Shown here one piece after another: positions 1-11,479 of a stretch of DNA of 64,000 nucleotides. Origin of the DNA: Daucus carota subsp. sativus (lineage: Eukaryota > Streptophyta > Magnoliopsida > Apiales > Apiaceae); assembly GCF_001625215.2 (NCBI RefSeq), contig NC_030383.2, positions 49,472,380 through 49,536,379 of the forward strand, given 5' to 3'. Every line of letters starts with the position of its first letter. The stretch's first letter is position 1. The translations under genes were made by a program, and so were the position numbers. The notes under the pieces are model-generated. The model saw only the letters and a list, made by a program, of their open reading frames with translations. It was not told the origin of the DNA and did no database searches.

Positions 1-900
1 CTTACCACAGATTCTAAATAGGCTGCATTATATAATTTTTCTGCACTCTGATCACTGGTGAACTCAAGGTAACATTAACATGACTTTAAATAGGCACATT
101 ACAGAAAAGATGACAAGTAATAGCAAATTACCACTAATAGCATGATAGACTGCTTCCTACTCCTGAACTAAGGAAGCTCAACTAGAACAAGGGCGAGATT
201 ATATTAGACAGCATACATATTATGAAATGCTTTGTTCAGTGGCAATAGTAATATACTAATACTTGTGAATTCAATGCTTCCAGTTGGAATGCATAGGCTC
301 TTTCCCAAGTATGTTTCACCCAACTTTCCCCAAATCAATATGTATATATGAGATATCGACAAAGCTGACTCATATAAGGAACAAATATCAGTGATATCTT
401 AATTATATGGAATGTAGAGGCGGCATATTCTAGCTCAAACACCAGTTATTGCAGACACTGACAAGATTAATTTCACCAGGACACAGACTCTTAACACAGA
501 AAAATGATAGGCCACAGTGTAACTTTAAAATTGCTATCGTCCATAACAACCAACAACACACTCTATTCTATACTCAGTATCGCAGTGCAATATTCCCTAT
601 GCTATGCAACTTCAAGGAGAATTCAACATTCAAAATAATATATAAATTGACAGATCAAGTGTACTGCTTCAAAGAGGTATCTAAAGTTGATATAATAAGA
701 TCGCATTATATCCTGATATAAATGAATGACAGGGAACTAAAAATTTATTGATCACCTTGACATAAATAAAAGTTCAAAAGCATGGAATTTCTTTATAGGA
801 GGAAGAGATTTTTTTACAAAAAATTCTGGAGGTTGCATAGATTTTATAGGTGATAATTAAATGATTAAGAAACGGATTAAAGTTTACCTGAAATGAATTG
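1..900. other. Non-coding flank, diverged copy of 9975-10400
   Basis: No gene was recognised. Bases 1 to about 430 align by eye with about 9975-10400: both hold the same run of short matches, including CTGATCAC, AGGAAGCTCAAC, TTCCAGTTGGA and CCCCAAATCAA. In the second copy this sequence lies just upstream of the exon at 9819-9915 (minus strand). The first copy is therefore probably intron or flank of a paralogue lying left of the window. Confidence 0.5.
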
Positions 901-994
901 CCAAGAGATTAATATCTAACACTCTTACTCTTGCCACCCTCCCTGGTATGGTTCTTAGAAAAACTTAATAGCATTTCCACCTCGTTGGTGTCAC

Positions 995-1214
995 TGTACA
1001 AGCATCTCCAGAATAGCTACAAATGTGCAGAGATAACTATGTATGTTAATAGTTATCATTAGAGTTATTGTTGTAGATTAACATAACCTATAACTATAGT
1101 TTCCTATAAAATAGCATGAGCCTCTTATCATTATCTGTTGAGGCCTCTTGTCACCATGTATATATACTTCTGCACTAATGAATAAGAAAGTATTCCAGCC
1201 TATTAGTTCCTATA
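995..1214 (+). repeat. 5' LTR of the copia element
   Basis: This 220 bp repeat matches 5376-5595 base for base as far as I can see. It should hold the element promoter; a TATATATA stretch lies about 60 bp before its end. Confidence 0.95.
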
Positions 1215-1316
1215 TGGTATCAGAGCTATCAACGCTCTAGCGAGCACTCGATCCTATTTCTTTTATCTCTTTATCTTTCCCCTCTTTTTTTTTTCTCCCT
1301 CTCTCTTCCATTTCCC

Positions 1317-4301
1317 ATGGCTCCTTCTGATTTATCTTCTGCTGTCACTGCTTCACAACTCAATACTGAAATTGTTCCTTTTAGTTCCTCCACCCACCTG
1401 CCCACCAAGTTAACGGAATCCAATTTTCCGGTCTGGCGCAAACAACTCGAAACTTCACTTTTCGGCTATAATCTCCTAGGTTATGTTGATGGCACATTGC
1501 CAACTCCACCCTCTCACAAGACAGACAAAACAACTAATCCAGATTATTATTTTTGGCGACGTCAAGATCAATTCATTCTCAATGCAATGTTGGGAAGTTG
1601 CGGAGAAACCATTCAACCTTCAATAGCCACTGCCACTTGTTCCAAAGATGCCTGGGATCGTTTGAAAAATATGTTCTCTAACAAATCGCGCACTCGTGTT
1701 CTTTCTCTGAAAGCCAGTCTCATGCAAAATCCTCGCAACAATCGACCTATTGCTGAATACTTAAAGGAAATGCGCCAAATTGCAGATGCCTTGGCCTTGG
1801 CTGATAGTCCTCTATCTGATGAGGATTTTTTCATCAGTGTGATCACTCAACTAGGACCTGAGTTTAATGCCATCACTTCAGCTCTACGTCTTCGAGATAC
1901 TCCTTTTTCTTATGATGATCTTTACAATCGTCTTACGGATGCTGAAAAACAAATTAAGAAAGATCAGCCTCCATCTCCACCTATTGAACTACCACTACCC
2001 ACACCCACTATTCCCACAGCAAATTACACTCAACGCTATAATCGTCCCTTCTCAGCAACACGTTCACAACCAACCAATTCCCAGACCTCGTGGCGTTCCT
2101 CTTCTAAGACAAAATCACCATCATCACCTGTTCACAAGAATTCTTCATCTTCACAGCCTCGGCCATATTGTCACTACTGCAATCGTCCTGGACATAACAC
2201 CAAGGATTGTCGTCAATTGGCCCGCTTCCTTCGAGAAAATGGTGTTCAACCTCAAGCCAACTACACTACAATGAACACATCTCCAACACCTTGGTTATTT
2301 GACACAGGTGCATCGCATCATGTAACCTCAAATGCGTCAAATCTTTCCTCTTATTCTGATTATGGTGGCCCAGATGAGATTGTGCTCGGTGACGGTTCAG
2401 GTTTGCCAATCACCTCAACTGGTTCTTCTACATTAACATGTTCTGGTCATTCATTTCAACTTAATAATGTCTTGTGTTCCCCTTCACTAAACAAAAATCT
2501 TATTTCTGTTGCTAAGTTCTGCAAAACTAATCATGTCTCCATTGAATTTTTCCCCTCCTATTTTTTGATTAAGGATCTTCGCACGGGGGCGCCACTTCTC
2601 CGAGGACAAAATTCCAATGATCTTTATTATGCTTCTCCATCATCTCAACCCCAAATACATAATACTGTTGTCGGGTCAGCTACGTTGTGGCATAATCGTC
2701 TCGGCCATCCTTCAACTAGAGTTTTAAGTTCTGTACTTCGAGAAAATAAATTATGTTCCACTCATGTATTAGATTTTTCCTGCAATGCGTGCTTGTGTAA
2801 TAAGAGTCACAAACTCCCTTTTGGCTCAAATTCTTTAGTTAGTACAGCTCCTCTTCAACTTGTTTACACTGATGTTTGGGGTCCTGCAGAACTTTCTGTT
2901 GACAAGTTTCGTTATTATATAATCTTTGTTGATCATTTCTCTAAGTACAGTTGGCTTTATCCTATGAAGCATAAGTCAGATGCCACCATAATTTTTCCTC
3001 AATTCAAGAAAATGGTTGAACACTTTTTCAAATTTCCCATCATATCTGTCTACTCGGATAATGGAGGAGAATATATTGCACTTAACAAACTTTTTCAAGA
3101 ATGCGGTATATCTCATTTCACCACTCCGCCTCACACTCCTGAACACAACGGTAGTGCTGAGCGCAAACACAGACATGTAACTGAAACAGGCCTCACTCTT
3201 CTTCAACATGCTGGCCTTCCACTTTCATATTGGTCACATGCATTTCAAACAGCCACGTACCTCATAAATCGTATGCCCACGCCTATTCTCTCAAACAGAT
3301 CACCATATGAAATTCTATTTCATCAGCCTCCTAACTATACGCGTTTGAAAATCTTTGGGTGTCTTTGTTATCCATGGCTCCGTCCGTACTCCACTTCTAA
3401 ATTGCAACCCAAATCAACTCCATGTCTCTTCCTGGGTTACTCTACTACAAAATCTGCATACAAATGTTTAGATTATTCATCGAATCGTCTTTACACTTCT
3501 CGTCATGTGGTATTTGTGGAGTCAATATTCCCACTACAAACTGTCAAATCCACTCCAGCTAATCCTCCTTCTCTCATCACTAATAAACCTCCGCCCTCTC
3601 ATCAAACTATTCATGTCCACCAACCTCTAGCACCCCCACCTATTATTCGTTCATCTACTGATATTACTCCTCCGGAACCCTCTAATTCCATTCCAACCAC
3701 CACACTTACTCCATCATCATCCATTGAAAATGAAACTCACCGGCCAATACGAGCCAGAAAACCAAACCCCAAGTATTATGGCTCCACATTTGTCAACAAT
3801 ACAACCACAAATCATCCTTTGCCATCTCCTATAGAACCCACTTGTGTTTCACAGGCTGTTAAAGACTCAAACTGGCGATCTGCCATGTCCACTGAATTCA
3901 ATGCTCTCATTCAAAATGGTACATGGACATTAGTTCCTAAAAGAAATCAGAATGTCATCGGGTGTAAGTGGGTCTTCCGATTGAAACGAAATTCTGATGG
4001 GACGATTGCTCGGTATAAAGCCCGACTCGTTGCTAAAGGATTCCACCAACGTCCTGGTATAGATTTTACTCATACTTTTGCGCCTGTCACAAAACCTGTT
4101 ACAATTCGAGTTATTCTCAGTATAGCTCTCTCGAAAGGCTGGCCACTTCGGCAACTTGACATAAATAATGCCTTCTTAAATGGAACTCTTTCTCAACAGG
4201 TTTTTATGCAGCAGCCTCCAGGTTTTATTGATTCACAATTTCCGGACTATGTTTGTTGTTTAAAAAAAATCCATTTACGGCCTCAGGCAAGCTCCTTATG
4301 A
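1317..4301 (+). CDS. Copia gag-pol polyprotein, first part (gag, PR, IN, start of RT)
   Basis: This 994-residue frame starts about 100 bp after the primer-binding site. The gag region comes first. A CX2CX4HX4C zinc knuckle follows at residues 285-298, then the aspartic protease motif DTGA at 329-332. The integrase HHCC finger has H459, H463, C489 and C492; the catalytic triad is D519, D581 and about E615, inside the NGSAERKHR motif. The RT domain begins around residue 860 with the usual WKWVFRLK-type block. The frame is lost at the A8 run 4262-4269, where one extra A shifts reading just before the conserved YGLRQAP motif, and it stops at 4301. The break may be real decay or a homopolymer error. 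Confidence 0.9.
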   Translation: MAPSDLSSAVTASQLNTEIVPFSSSTHLPTKLTESNFPVWRKQLETSLFGYNLLGYVDGTLPTPPSHKTDKTTNPDYYFWRRQDQFILNAMLGSCGETIQPSIATATCSKDAWDRLKNMFSNKSRTRVLSLKASLMQNPRNNRPIAEYLKEMRQIADALALADSPLSDEDFFISVITQLGPEFNAITSALRLRDTPFSYDDLYNRLTDAEKQIKKDQPPSPPIELPLPTPTIPTANYTQRYNRPFSATRSQPTNSQTSWRSSSKTKSPSSPVHKNSSSSQPRPYCHYCNRPGHNTKDCRQLARFLRENGVQPQANYTTMNTSPTPWLFDTGASHHVTSNASNLSSYSDYGGPDEIVLGDGSGLPITSTGSSTLTCSGHSFQLNNVLCSPSLNKNLISVAKFCKTNHVSIEFFPSYFLIKDLRTGAPLLRGQNSNDLYYASPSSQPQIHNTVVGSATLWHNRLGHPSTRVLSSVLRENKLCSTHVLDFSCNACLCNKSHKLPFGSNSLVSTAPLQLVYTDVWGPAELSVDKFRYYIIFVDHFSKYSWLYPMKHKSDATIIFPQFKKMVEHFFKFPIISVYSDNGGEYIALNKLFQECGISHFTTPPHTPEHNGSAERKHRHVTETGLTLLQHAGLPLSYWSHAFQTATYLINRMPTPILSNRSPYEILFHQPPNYTRLKIFGCLCYPWLRPYSTSKLQPKSTPCLFLGYSTTKSAYKCLDYSSNRLYTSRHVVFVESIFPLQTVKSTPANPPSLITNKPPPSHQTIHVHQPLAPPPIIRSSTDITPPEPSNSIPTTTLTPSSSIENETHRPIRARKPNPKYYGSTFVNNTTTNHPLPSPIEPTCVSQAVKDSNWRSAMSTEFNALIQNGTWTLVPKRNQNVIGCKWVFRLKRNSDGTIARYKARLVAKGFHQRPGIDFTHTFAPVTKPVTIRVILSIALSKGWPLRQLDINNAFLNGTLSQQVFMQQPPGFIDSQFPDYVCCLKKIHLRPQASSL

Positions 4302-5397
4302 GTGGCATCAGAAACTTAAACAATTTCTTATTGAGTTTGGTTTTACAAATTCTGTCTCAGATGCATCGTTATTTATCTATTCCAGAAATAATTGTATTAT
4401 GTATTTCCTTGTTTATGTTGACGATATCATTCTTACAGGGAATCATAGTACAATTATTAATGACTTTGTGGCGACGCTTAATGCAAAATTCTCTCTGAAA
4501 GATTTGGGGTCCTTGAACCAATTTCTTGGAGTTGAGGTTGTTCACACATCAGATGGTGTTTTTCTTAGTCAGCACAGGCACATTGCAGACATTCTCATCA
4601 ATCATAATATGGCCAATGCAAAACCAGTTGGCACTCCACTCAGCACTTCAGAAACTCTTCGCCTCAATGATGGTTCTTGTCTTACAGATGCTTCAACTTA
4701 TAGAAAAATTGTGGGTTCTTTGCAGTACCTCACTGTTACTCGTCCAGATGTAGCCTATGCAGTTAATCGTCTCTCTCAATTCATGCACCAGCCAACAGAA
4801 AAGCACCTTCAATCTCTGAAAAGATTGCTTCGGTATCTTAAACAGACCATTCACCATGGGCTATTTTTGAAGCGCGGACAGTCAATCATCTTGTCTGCAT
4901 TTAGTGATTCAGATTGGGGAGGGTGTCGTGAAGTCGGTCGTTCAACTACTGGTTATGCAATTTATTTGGGGTCCAATATTATATCTTGGCGTTCAGCTCG
5001 TCAAAAGTCTGTCTCTCGTTCCTCTACTGAGGCTGAGTATAAAGCTCTGGCCAATGCATCGGCAGAACTGATATGGATTCGCAATTTATTACGCGAATTG
5101 GGTTTTCAGCAGACTAAAGCTCCCACTCTATTCTGTGATAACACGGGCGCTACATATCTTGCTGCAAATCCTATTTTTCACTCTCGAGTCAAACATATTG
5201 CACTAGATTATCATTTCGTCAGAGAACAAGTACAATCTGGACAACTCCATGTGTGCCATGTTAATACCAAAGATCAAATTGCTGACATTCTGACCAAACC
5301 TTTAGCTCGACCTCAGTTTATGTTCTTAAGGTCCAAGATCGGTGTCTCCTGCGGAGCCTCAATCTTGCGGGGGCGTGTACAAGCATCTCCAGAATAG
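4270..5397 (+). CDS. Copia RT/RNase H, continuation in another frame
   Basis: This open frame continues directly from the A8 run without a stop; its first ATG is at 4399. It holds the RT active-site motif YVDD, the later RT blocks ending near [11 protein letters not shown], and the RNase H residues of SDSDWGG and STEAEYKAL. Apart from the single frame break the polyprotein looks undamaged. The stop codon lies inside the 3' LTR. Confidence 0.88.
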   Translation, partial: SIYGLRQAPYEWHQKLKQFLIEFGFTNSVSDASLFIYSRNNCIMYFLVYVDDIILTGNHSTIINDFVATLNAKFSLKDLGSLNQFLGVEVVHTSDGVFLSQHRHIADILINHNMANAKPVGTPLSTSETLRLNDGSCLTDASTYRKIVGSLQYLTVTRPDVAYAVNRLSQFMHQPTEKHLQSLKRLLRYLKQTIHHGLFLKRGQSIILSAFSDSDWGGCREVGRSTTGYAIYLGSNIISWRSARQKSVSRSSTEAEYKALANASAELIWIRNLLRELGFQQTKAPTLFCDNTGATYLAANPIFHSRVKHIALDYHFVREQVQSGQLHVCHVNTKDQIADILTKPLARPQFMFLRSKIGVSCGASILRGRVQASPE

Positions 5398-5595
5398 CTA
5401 CAAATGTGCAGAGATAACTATGTATGTTAATAGTTATCATTAGAGTTATTGTTGTAGATTAACATAACCTATAACTATAGTTTCCTATAAAATAGCATGA
5501 GCCTCTTATCATTATCTGTTGAGGCCTCTTGTCACCATGTATATATACTTCTGCACTAATGAATAAGAAAGTATTCCAGCCTATTAGTTCCTATA
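5376..5595 (+). repeat. 3' LTR of the copia element
   Basis: This is the second 220 bp copy, followed by the GTCAC target duplication. The RT/RNase H reading frame ends inside it at 5395-5397, so the last seven codons are LTR sequence. Confidence 0.95.
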
Positions 5596-5600
5596 GTCAC

Positions 5601-7590
5601 CTTGTTCCTTCCCACCCGCATACAAAGTTCCACTTTGTTCATTGATCAATAACATACTTCCAATACACGGGCTCCCAGTTTAATTATTCTGAGTATCCCA
5701 TGCAGGTCACCATCTCCATTAAATAGAATTATAGGTATCGGAAAAAATGGAACAAGCATGAATCTCTTGTCAATTGGCATGAAGCAACACAAAGGTTTCG
5801 AATCAACAATCTCTGGTTAAAATTTATAAAGAAACTGAAAAATGGTGTCCCAAACACCATTCTCTTGGTAGCCTATGGGAGGTTTTTATGAAACAGTAAA
5901 CTCCCTTTTGCTGTAGGCAGTCCAAAGCCAACCATTGGTATCGGAAGACAGAGAGATTCCCGAATAGTTCAACCTTTCAAATTGATGCTGAATCCATGGA
6001 CATGCAACATGCAAGAGACGTACAACGGGGCAAACTGAAACATCTTAGTAATTTTAAGAACCTTGCTCTCACTGGGCAGCTTCCAGAAACACGTCATCTG
6101 CCTTTGCCATTTGAGCAGCAGTTATAAAATTAAATTTGTTGGTTCAGCAATTGAGGTCTCAGGACCCGTAAAAACTCTAAACACGACTAAAAGGCAAAAG
6201 CTAACGAGGTCTATTCATTTCTTTTTTTTTTTTTTACAGAAAATACACTTGCTCGTATCGATAAAACACCAATACTCCGAGCAGTTTTTTTCATTCAAAA
6301 AAGCTTATCATCTAACCGAAAGACATGAAAATGTCTCCGGAAGTTTAGACAATAAGACCTTAATGTCCGAAAAGAAATGTCCCAACTTGTAAGACCACGC
6401 TACCTGAAACAAATACAATTCATTAATAACAAGAAAATTTAATAAATAAAATCAATATAGTTTATCAAATCAAAAGATGGTAAAAGTGAATGAAATGATA
6501 AATATAAAAATAATTCGACAAAAAAAGAAGATAATATAAGAAAGAAAACAGAAAAAAAATATATCTAACCAAAGGGGGACCCTTTGGCTAGATATATCAC
6601 AAGATAAATAATTACTAAGAATAATTAATGATAAAAATATTAATATATAAAATTGCAATCTTCAAAAAATATCTAAAATTTTAAGTAACAAATTAAATAA
6701 AATGTAATAAACAAGCCAACAAAATGGCACTGAATTGCTGTTTATTAGGCCAAGAATATACGCCTATCACTGCAAGTCAATATACACCATTTAACATAAT
6801 GCAATAAACTCCAATCAATAAGAATTAAAGCATTTGGAGCATATATATACAAGCAATTATTCAAGAAAAAATAAAATTCAAAGATTAACACCAATCAAGT
6901 GGGTCAACTTACGATTTAAAAACTAAAATTTAAACGAGGTCTATTCATTTCGTTTGTATCAGGCCCAAAAATATGCTTACAACATTTAGTTATAAAATTT
7001 AACTGAAATATAAATCAATGGGATTTACCGAATATTTATATATTTTAACTTAATTGATGATAATAAAAAGATTTATTAGAACACAGTATATATCAAGGAG
7101 ACCCGTTGAATAAAATTATTAATATTTCATTTTTAATATAATAATAATAATAATAATAATGTATAGTATGGTATATATAATATAGATTTATAATATTATT
7201 TTTAAAGTAATATTGGAGTGATTAGAAATAACTTAATGTATTTAGTTGAAAAGTATCATCAAATATTCTATATTAATTAAATTATATATAATAATATCAT
7301 CTTTTTTATATTGGATGTATTATTATTAGAAATCAGTTTCTTAATTAGGAATCTGAAAAAGATAATGTGTTTAGTGAAAAAGGGTAGTTGCTATGTTGTC
7401 CAATGTTATTTTTAAGAAAATTGATTTTTTTGGTTAGAAAATACAAAAATATAATATTAATTATAGTTAAAAAGGATAAATGAATATACACGTAGTCCCA
7501 TAATTTGGCCGACCGACCAAATTTTAATATTTCGCCAGTTTAATCTTTACTAAAAAATTTGTATTTAGTTGACTCCTTAAATCTCGACTA
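5601..7590. other. Intergenic DNA, no gene recognised
   Basis: The stretch 5601-6400 has near-normal base composition and short open frames on both strands, but I recognise no protein. From 6430 to 7590 it is strongly AT-rich, with an ATA/ATAATA run near 7138-7160. Confidence 0.5.
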
Positions 7591-7598
7591 GTTAGAGA

Positions 7599-8401
7599 TG
7601 TGCGTACTGCGGTTTGCACCTAAAACCGCAACCGGAACCACCAAGGTGCGGTTTCTAAAATTCAAGCTGCGGAATTAGGTGCACCTTGGTGGTTTTAGAA
7701 ACCCATTGGGTTTCTAAAATCTGGGCTTTAAACACTCTTTATTGAATCTACGTGGGATTCAAGCTTTACTCTCCAATTTTCCACTACCAAGGAAGCAACT
7801 TTGGATCATCACAACTCATCCATTCCTTAGTCGTTTTGAGTGATTAAATATGCATTAGAAAGCTCTCTCGGAGGAGAACATAATCCAAGTATAACCCGCC
7901 ACGAACACGTAGCCGAGCCTCACTCAAATTTGTGCTCAAAATGACAAACTTTCAACAAACATAAGCAAGCAAAATATAATCATTTTCGAGCTAAAAATAA
8001 TTTTCAAGAAATGTGCGTACTGCGGTTTGCACCTATAACCGCAACCGGAACCACCAAGGTGCGGTTTCTAAAATTAAAGCTGCGGAATTGGGTGCACCTT
8101 GGTGGTTTTAAATCTGGGCTTTAAACACTCTTTATTGAATCTATGTGGGATTCAAGCTTTACTCTCCAATTTTCCACTACCAAGGAAGCAACTTTGGATC
8201 ATCACAACTCATCCATTCCTTAGTCGTTTTGAGTGATTAAATATGCATTGGAAAGCTCTCTCGGAGGAGAACATAATCCAAGTATAACCTGCCACGAACA
8301 CGCAGCCGAGCCTCACTCAAATTTGTGCTCAAAATGACAAACTTCCAACAAACATAAGCAAGCAAAATATAATCATTTTCGAGCTAAAAATAATTTTCAA
8401 G
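7599..8401. repeat. Tandem duplication, about 400 bp unit, two copies
   Basis: The copies lie at 7599-8010 and 8011-8401 (offset 412 bp) and differ at few positions. The second lacks about 21 bp present in the first. Each unit opens with a GC-rich patch of GCGGTTT/AACCGC words. The patch includes a 14 bp inverted repeat, AACCACCAAGGTGC against GCACCTTGGTGGTT, able to form a hairpin. The rest is AT-rich. No open frame of note. Confidence 0.85.
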
Positions 8402-8514
8402 CGTCAAACTTTATTATGTTCCATGTAGTGTAACATAATTAATACGTGCAGACAACTAATTTAAACCACGAAAATGAAGACGAAGTTTAATAAACTGGAT
8501 AAAGTAGTATTAAG

Positions 8515-9226
8515 TAGGGGTGATCAATAAACCGCCCAAACCGCATAAACCGCCCGCACCGCACCAAACCGCACCAAACCGCACCACAAAATGCGGTTTT
8601 TAATTTTCGTGATGCGGTCGCGGTTTGAATTTTTCACAAACCGCGCGGTGCGGTGCGGGTTGCGGTTTGACATATTCCTAGTGCGGTTCAAACCGCACCG
8701 CACCTCAATAATATAATATATATATATATTAGTGATTTTCAAATAAAATTTAAATTATATTCATATATATTATGTATAATTATGTTATATATATTCCTTA
8801 AATCTCTTCAAATAATAGTTAATAATTATCTTATCGATCTCTAATTACTATTATATCAAATTTGTATGAAATGATTATATTATTATAATATGTCTATTAG
8901 TATTCATATTTATTATCATATTTACACTTTTGTTTGTATTATTTTAGTAGTTGTTGTATCTCTTAAATGATAAATATCATATAAATTCATTACAAGAAAA
9001 GATTTTAATTATTGTATATTTAAATTTTATTTCTAACTTTAACTAAAATATTGATTCTTAAGCATACAAACCGCACCGCACCGCATTTTTGTGATGCGGT
9101 TTACGCGGTTTTTATGCTAGCGTGTTGCGGTTGCGGTTGCGGTTTGAGTATTTAACAAAATCGCATGCACGGTTTGGTTCGCGGTTTTAGTGAAAAACCG
9201 CACCGCCTGCACCGCGATCACCCCTA
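8515..9226. mobile_element. hAT-like non-autonomous element (MITE)
   Basis: The ends form a short terminal inverted repeat: TAGGGGTGATC at 8515 and GATCACCCCTA ending at 9226. Flanking 8-mers GTATTAAG and CTGTTAAG agree at 6 of 8 positions, as expected for an old 8 bp hAT target duplication. Both subterminal regions are packed with GCGGTTT/AAACCGC words in both orientations, with an AT-rich core between. Clustered subterminal motifs are typical hAT transposase-binding sites. There is no transposase frame. Confidence 0.8.
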
Positions 9227-9234
9227 CTGTTAAG

Positions 9235-9471
9235 GAAAAAAATTACACGTTACAGACAAATACCTCAACTCGAAAGTTGTAGGATTATTCACAAGTACAG
9301 TGCGACAAAAGCTGGGTCCCCTTTGTTCGTATTATACCATATTTTCAAGTTTCTGTAACACTGTCTGGCATTGAAATATGTATTTTGACAGCATTCAGCA
9401 TGTATCTCGCAAAGATCGAGTTGTATGTGCAGTGTTCTGAATGAATATCTCTGGATTTGCACCTTCTTTGT
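9235..9471. other. Gap downstream of the 9472-9915 gene, probable 3' UTR
   Basis: No separate gene is visible. On the minus strand this follows the stop codon at 9472-9474 and probably holds the 3' untranslated region. Confidence 0.35.
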
Positions 9472-9915
9472 TCAAGGCTTGATCTGAATTCCGAAGCATA
9501 TGTCAAACAGAATCTCCTCCACAGAGCTCATATACATTTCAATGTACCTATCTGCAATTCTACAGACATAAGATATGCAAAACTGGATTAGAAACAATCT
9601 TCTACCTCCAATGCTGTCACGTGCATGCAACATGTGCTTGGGTTTTGGCGTCGAGTACATGAGAATCCAAGTCTGGTATTTAAAATTTGCAACCTTGTAT
9701 TTGGTTTATGCAGATATGGATTAAGCTAGTGAAACGTGTAACGGGATCTTTTTTTGTTTCTACAGAATTTTATAGATGATGCTCGTACAGAATCTTTAAG
9801 GTATGGTAAGGATATTACCTCGAGATGGTTGTTCAGGAGGTGACAGGTGCACAGCGAAACAATCCATCTGTCCATCTGCAAATGCAATTTCATAGTAGAC
9901 AAGAACTTCAGCAGC
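9472..9915 (-). CDS. Last two exons of an unrecognised gene
   Basis: Exons at 9819-9915 and 9472-9551 have clean splice signals: CTCCGCAG acceptor, CGAG|gtaata donor, AATTGCAG acceptor. The phases match, so an aspartate codon spans the junction. The joined C-terminal peptide reads AAEVLVYYEIAFADGQMDCF, runs on through PPEQPSRDRYIEMYM, and ends FGIQIKP then stop. I do not recognise the family. Earlier exons should lie between 9916 and about 11470 but I could not find them. A related intron-like sequence at 1-430 suggests a paralogue just outside the window. Confidence 0.5.
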
Positions 9916-11479
9916 CTGCGGAGAGTAGGTGAGAGAAAATATATTAGTTCATGGCATTTTTGCAGGCACCTTCATCACTTCACACAGATTTTAAATAAAG
10001 CTGATTTCATAAAATTCACGCACCCTGATCACGGATCACCATTGAAGTCTGAGGTAGAATTAGCATGACTCTAAGTAGTCACATTAGATAAAGAAATGAC
10101 AAGCCACCAGCAAAAAACCAAAGATCAAATGATAGATTTCTTCCCTCTGGTAAAATGAGGAAGCTCAACGAGAACAAAGGCCAAATTAAATGCTTAGTAC
10201 AATGTCAATAGTACTGGCGCCTTTGATGATTCCAGTTGGATTGTGTTGGCTCCTTCAAAAGTATATTCCTTCTGACATCCCCAAATCAAATATGTATATA
10301 CGAGATATTGATGAAACTCACTGAGAGTAATGAACATTTAAGGAACAGCAAATGTGGGGGGGGGGGGGGGGGGGGAGGATACCAGAACAAAGACACCGAC
10401 CAAACAAACAATGCTACTCAAAACACAACTATTGAGTAGATCCATCCAGCAACAAACCATTAAAACAAAGCACCTTCGCAACTGCAGCACTTAACTAATA
10501 TACTAGTCATAGTTAGGCTTAAAGAAGTACCTTTATGTGGAAGCCATGTTTAAACTTAGTCCATGAATGGAAGTTACATAAGTGTGTAGAAATAAAATAC
10601 TTCCAATGTGCTCAAACTTACTAAAGTACTTCTATGAAGGAGAATCATAAGAATAAATATGGAAACTGATACCAATGCTTCTACAGAGTTCTACTCATAG
10701 CTTACACCTTCAAACAGACAGCTACTTCACTTCTTGAATGACTGCATTACCTGTACTGTTGTCAAACCAAAGAAATGACATACCAATGATTATCAGGGTA
10801 TATAGATTCACAAACCATACATTAAGAGAAAGACTAACAGTTTTATTGTACATATCAAGGCATAATGTCGACTAGTACAGAAGATTATAATAGTAGCTCA
10901 TCAAATGCTTTGATGAGAGAGAACTTTCGAGAACCTCGTGAAAGCTTTGCTGTTATAGAACTTCGTGAAAGCTCTGCCACTTTAGAACTTCAATTTCTCA
11001 GCACATCTGCTGATAAAACAGTCTGGTAATTCACCACAACTATTTCCTGATGCTGCTGCCAGTCAAAAACAGATTCCACAACCAAACATTTCATTCTCAC
11101 ACAGTCTCAATATATATAAACCAAGAGTTTTATATATTGCATTCATTCACCTGTCTATAACCAAATTTAAAACCAACACGATTGTCAAATAATCCAGGAT
11201 ACTTCTAGGTACCCTTCAATTTAGGAAAGCAGGGCAACAGAACAAAAAGTACGAAACATAGTTATCGTCTAAACCAAAACAACAGAAATATAAAACAACA
11301 GGAGTTCTGAAAGAACAATCTATCTTTCAGGTGAAATCCTGATTCAACCCAACTAAGTTCTAGTTGCAAACTAGTCTATAGTTGATGTGTATTACTTAAA
11401 ACTAATATTAGCCACTCCAACGCCAACAGTGCCTGCAATCAGAATAGGCCCACTACTCAAAACGACACCCACTTTTTCT
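9916..11479. other. Probable intronic or intergenic DNA between two minus-strand genes
   Basis: No clear exon was found. There is a run of 20 G at 10356-10375. A short direct repeat (CTCGTGAAAGCT- and TTCGTGAAAGCT-type) lies near 10935-10980. The right end should include the 3' UTR of the DUF1639 gene. Confidence 0.4.

Larger units (their letters stand above)
995..5595 (+). mobile_element. Ty1/copia LTR retrotransposon, nearly complete
   Basis: Two 220 bp direct LTRs (995-1214 and 5376-5595) read as identical. They are flanked by a 5 bp target duplication GTCAC at 990-994 and 5596-5600. The primer-binding site starts at 1215 with TGGTATCAGAGC, the usual plant copia site for initiator tRNA-Met. 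A G-rich polypurine stretch ends just before the 3' LTR. Coding order is gag, protease, integrase, reverse transcriptase, RNase H, which defines copia. Identical LTRs mean a recent insertion. The coding region has one frame break at an eight-A run (4262-4269). The LTR ends TG...TA rather than the usual TG...CA. Confidence 0.95.

Noticed and set aside
10236..10439. 67-codon frame with a glycine run
   Set aside because: It is created by the 20-G homopolymer; there is no other coding sign.
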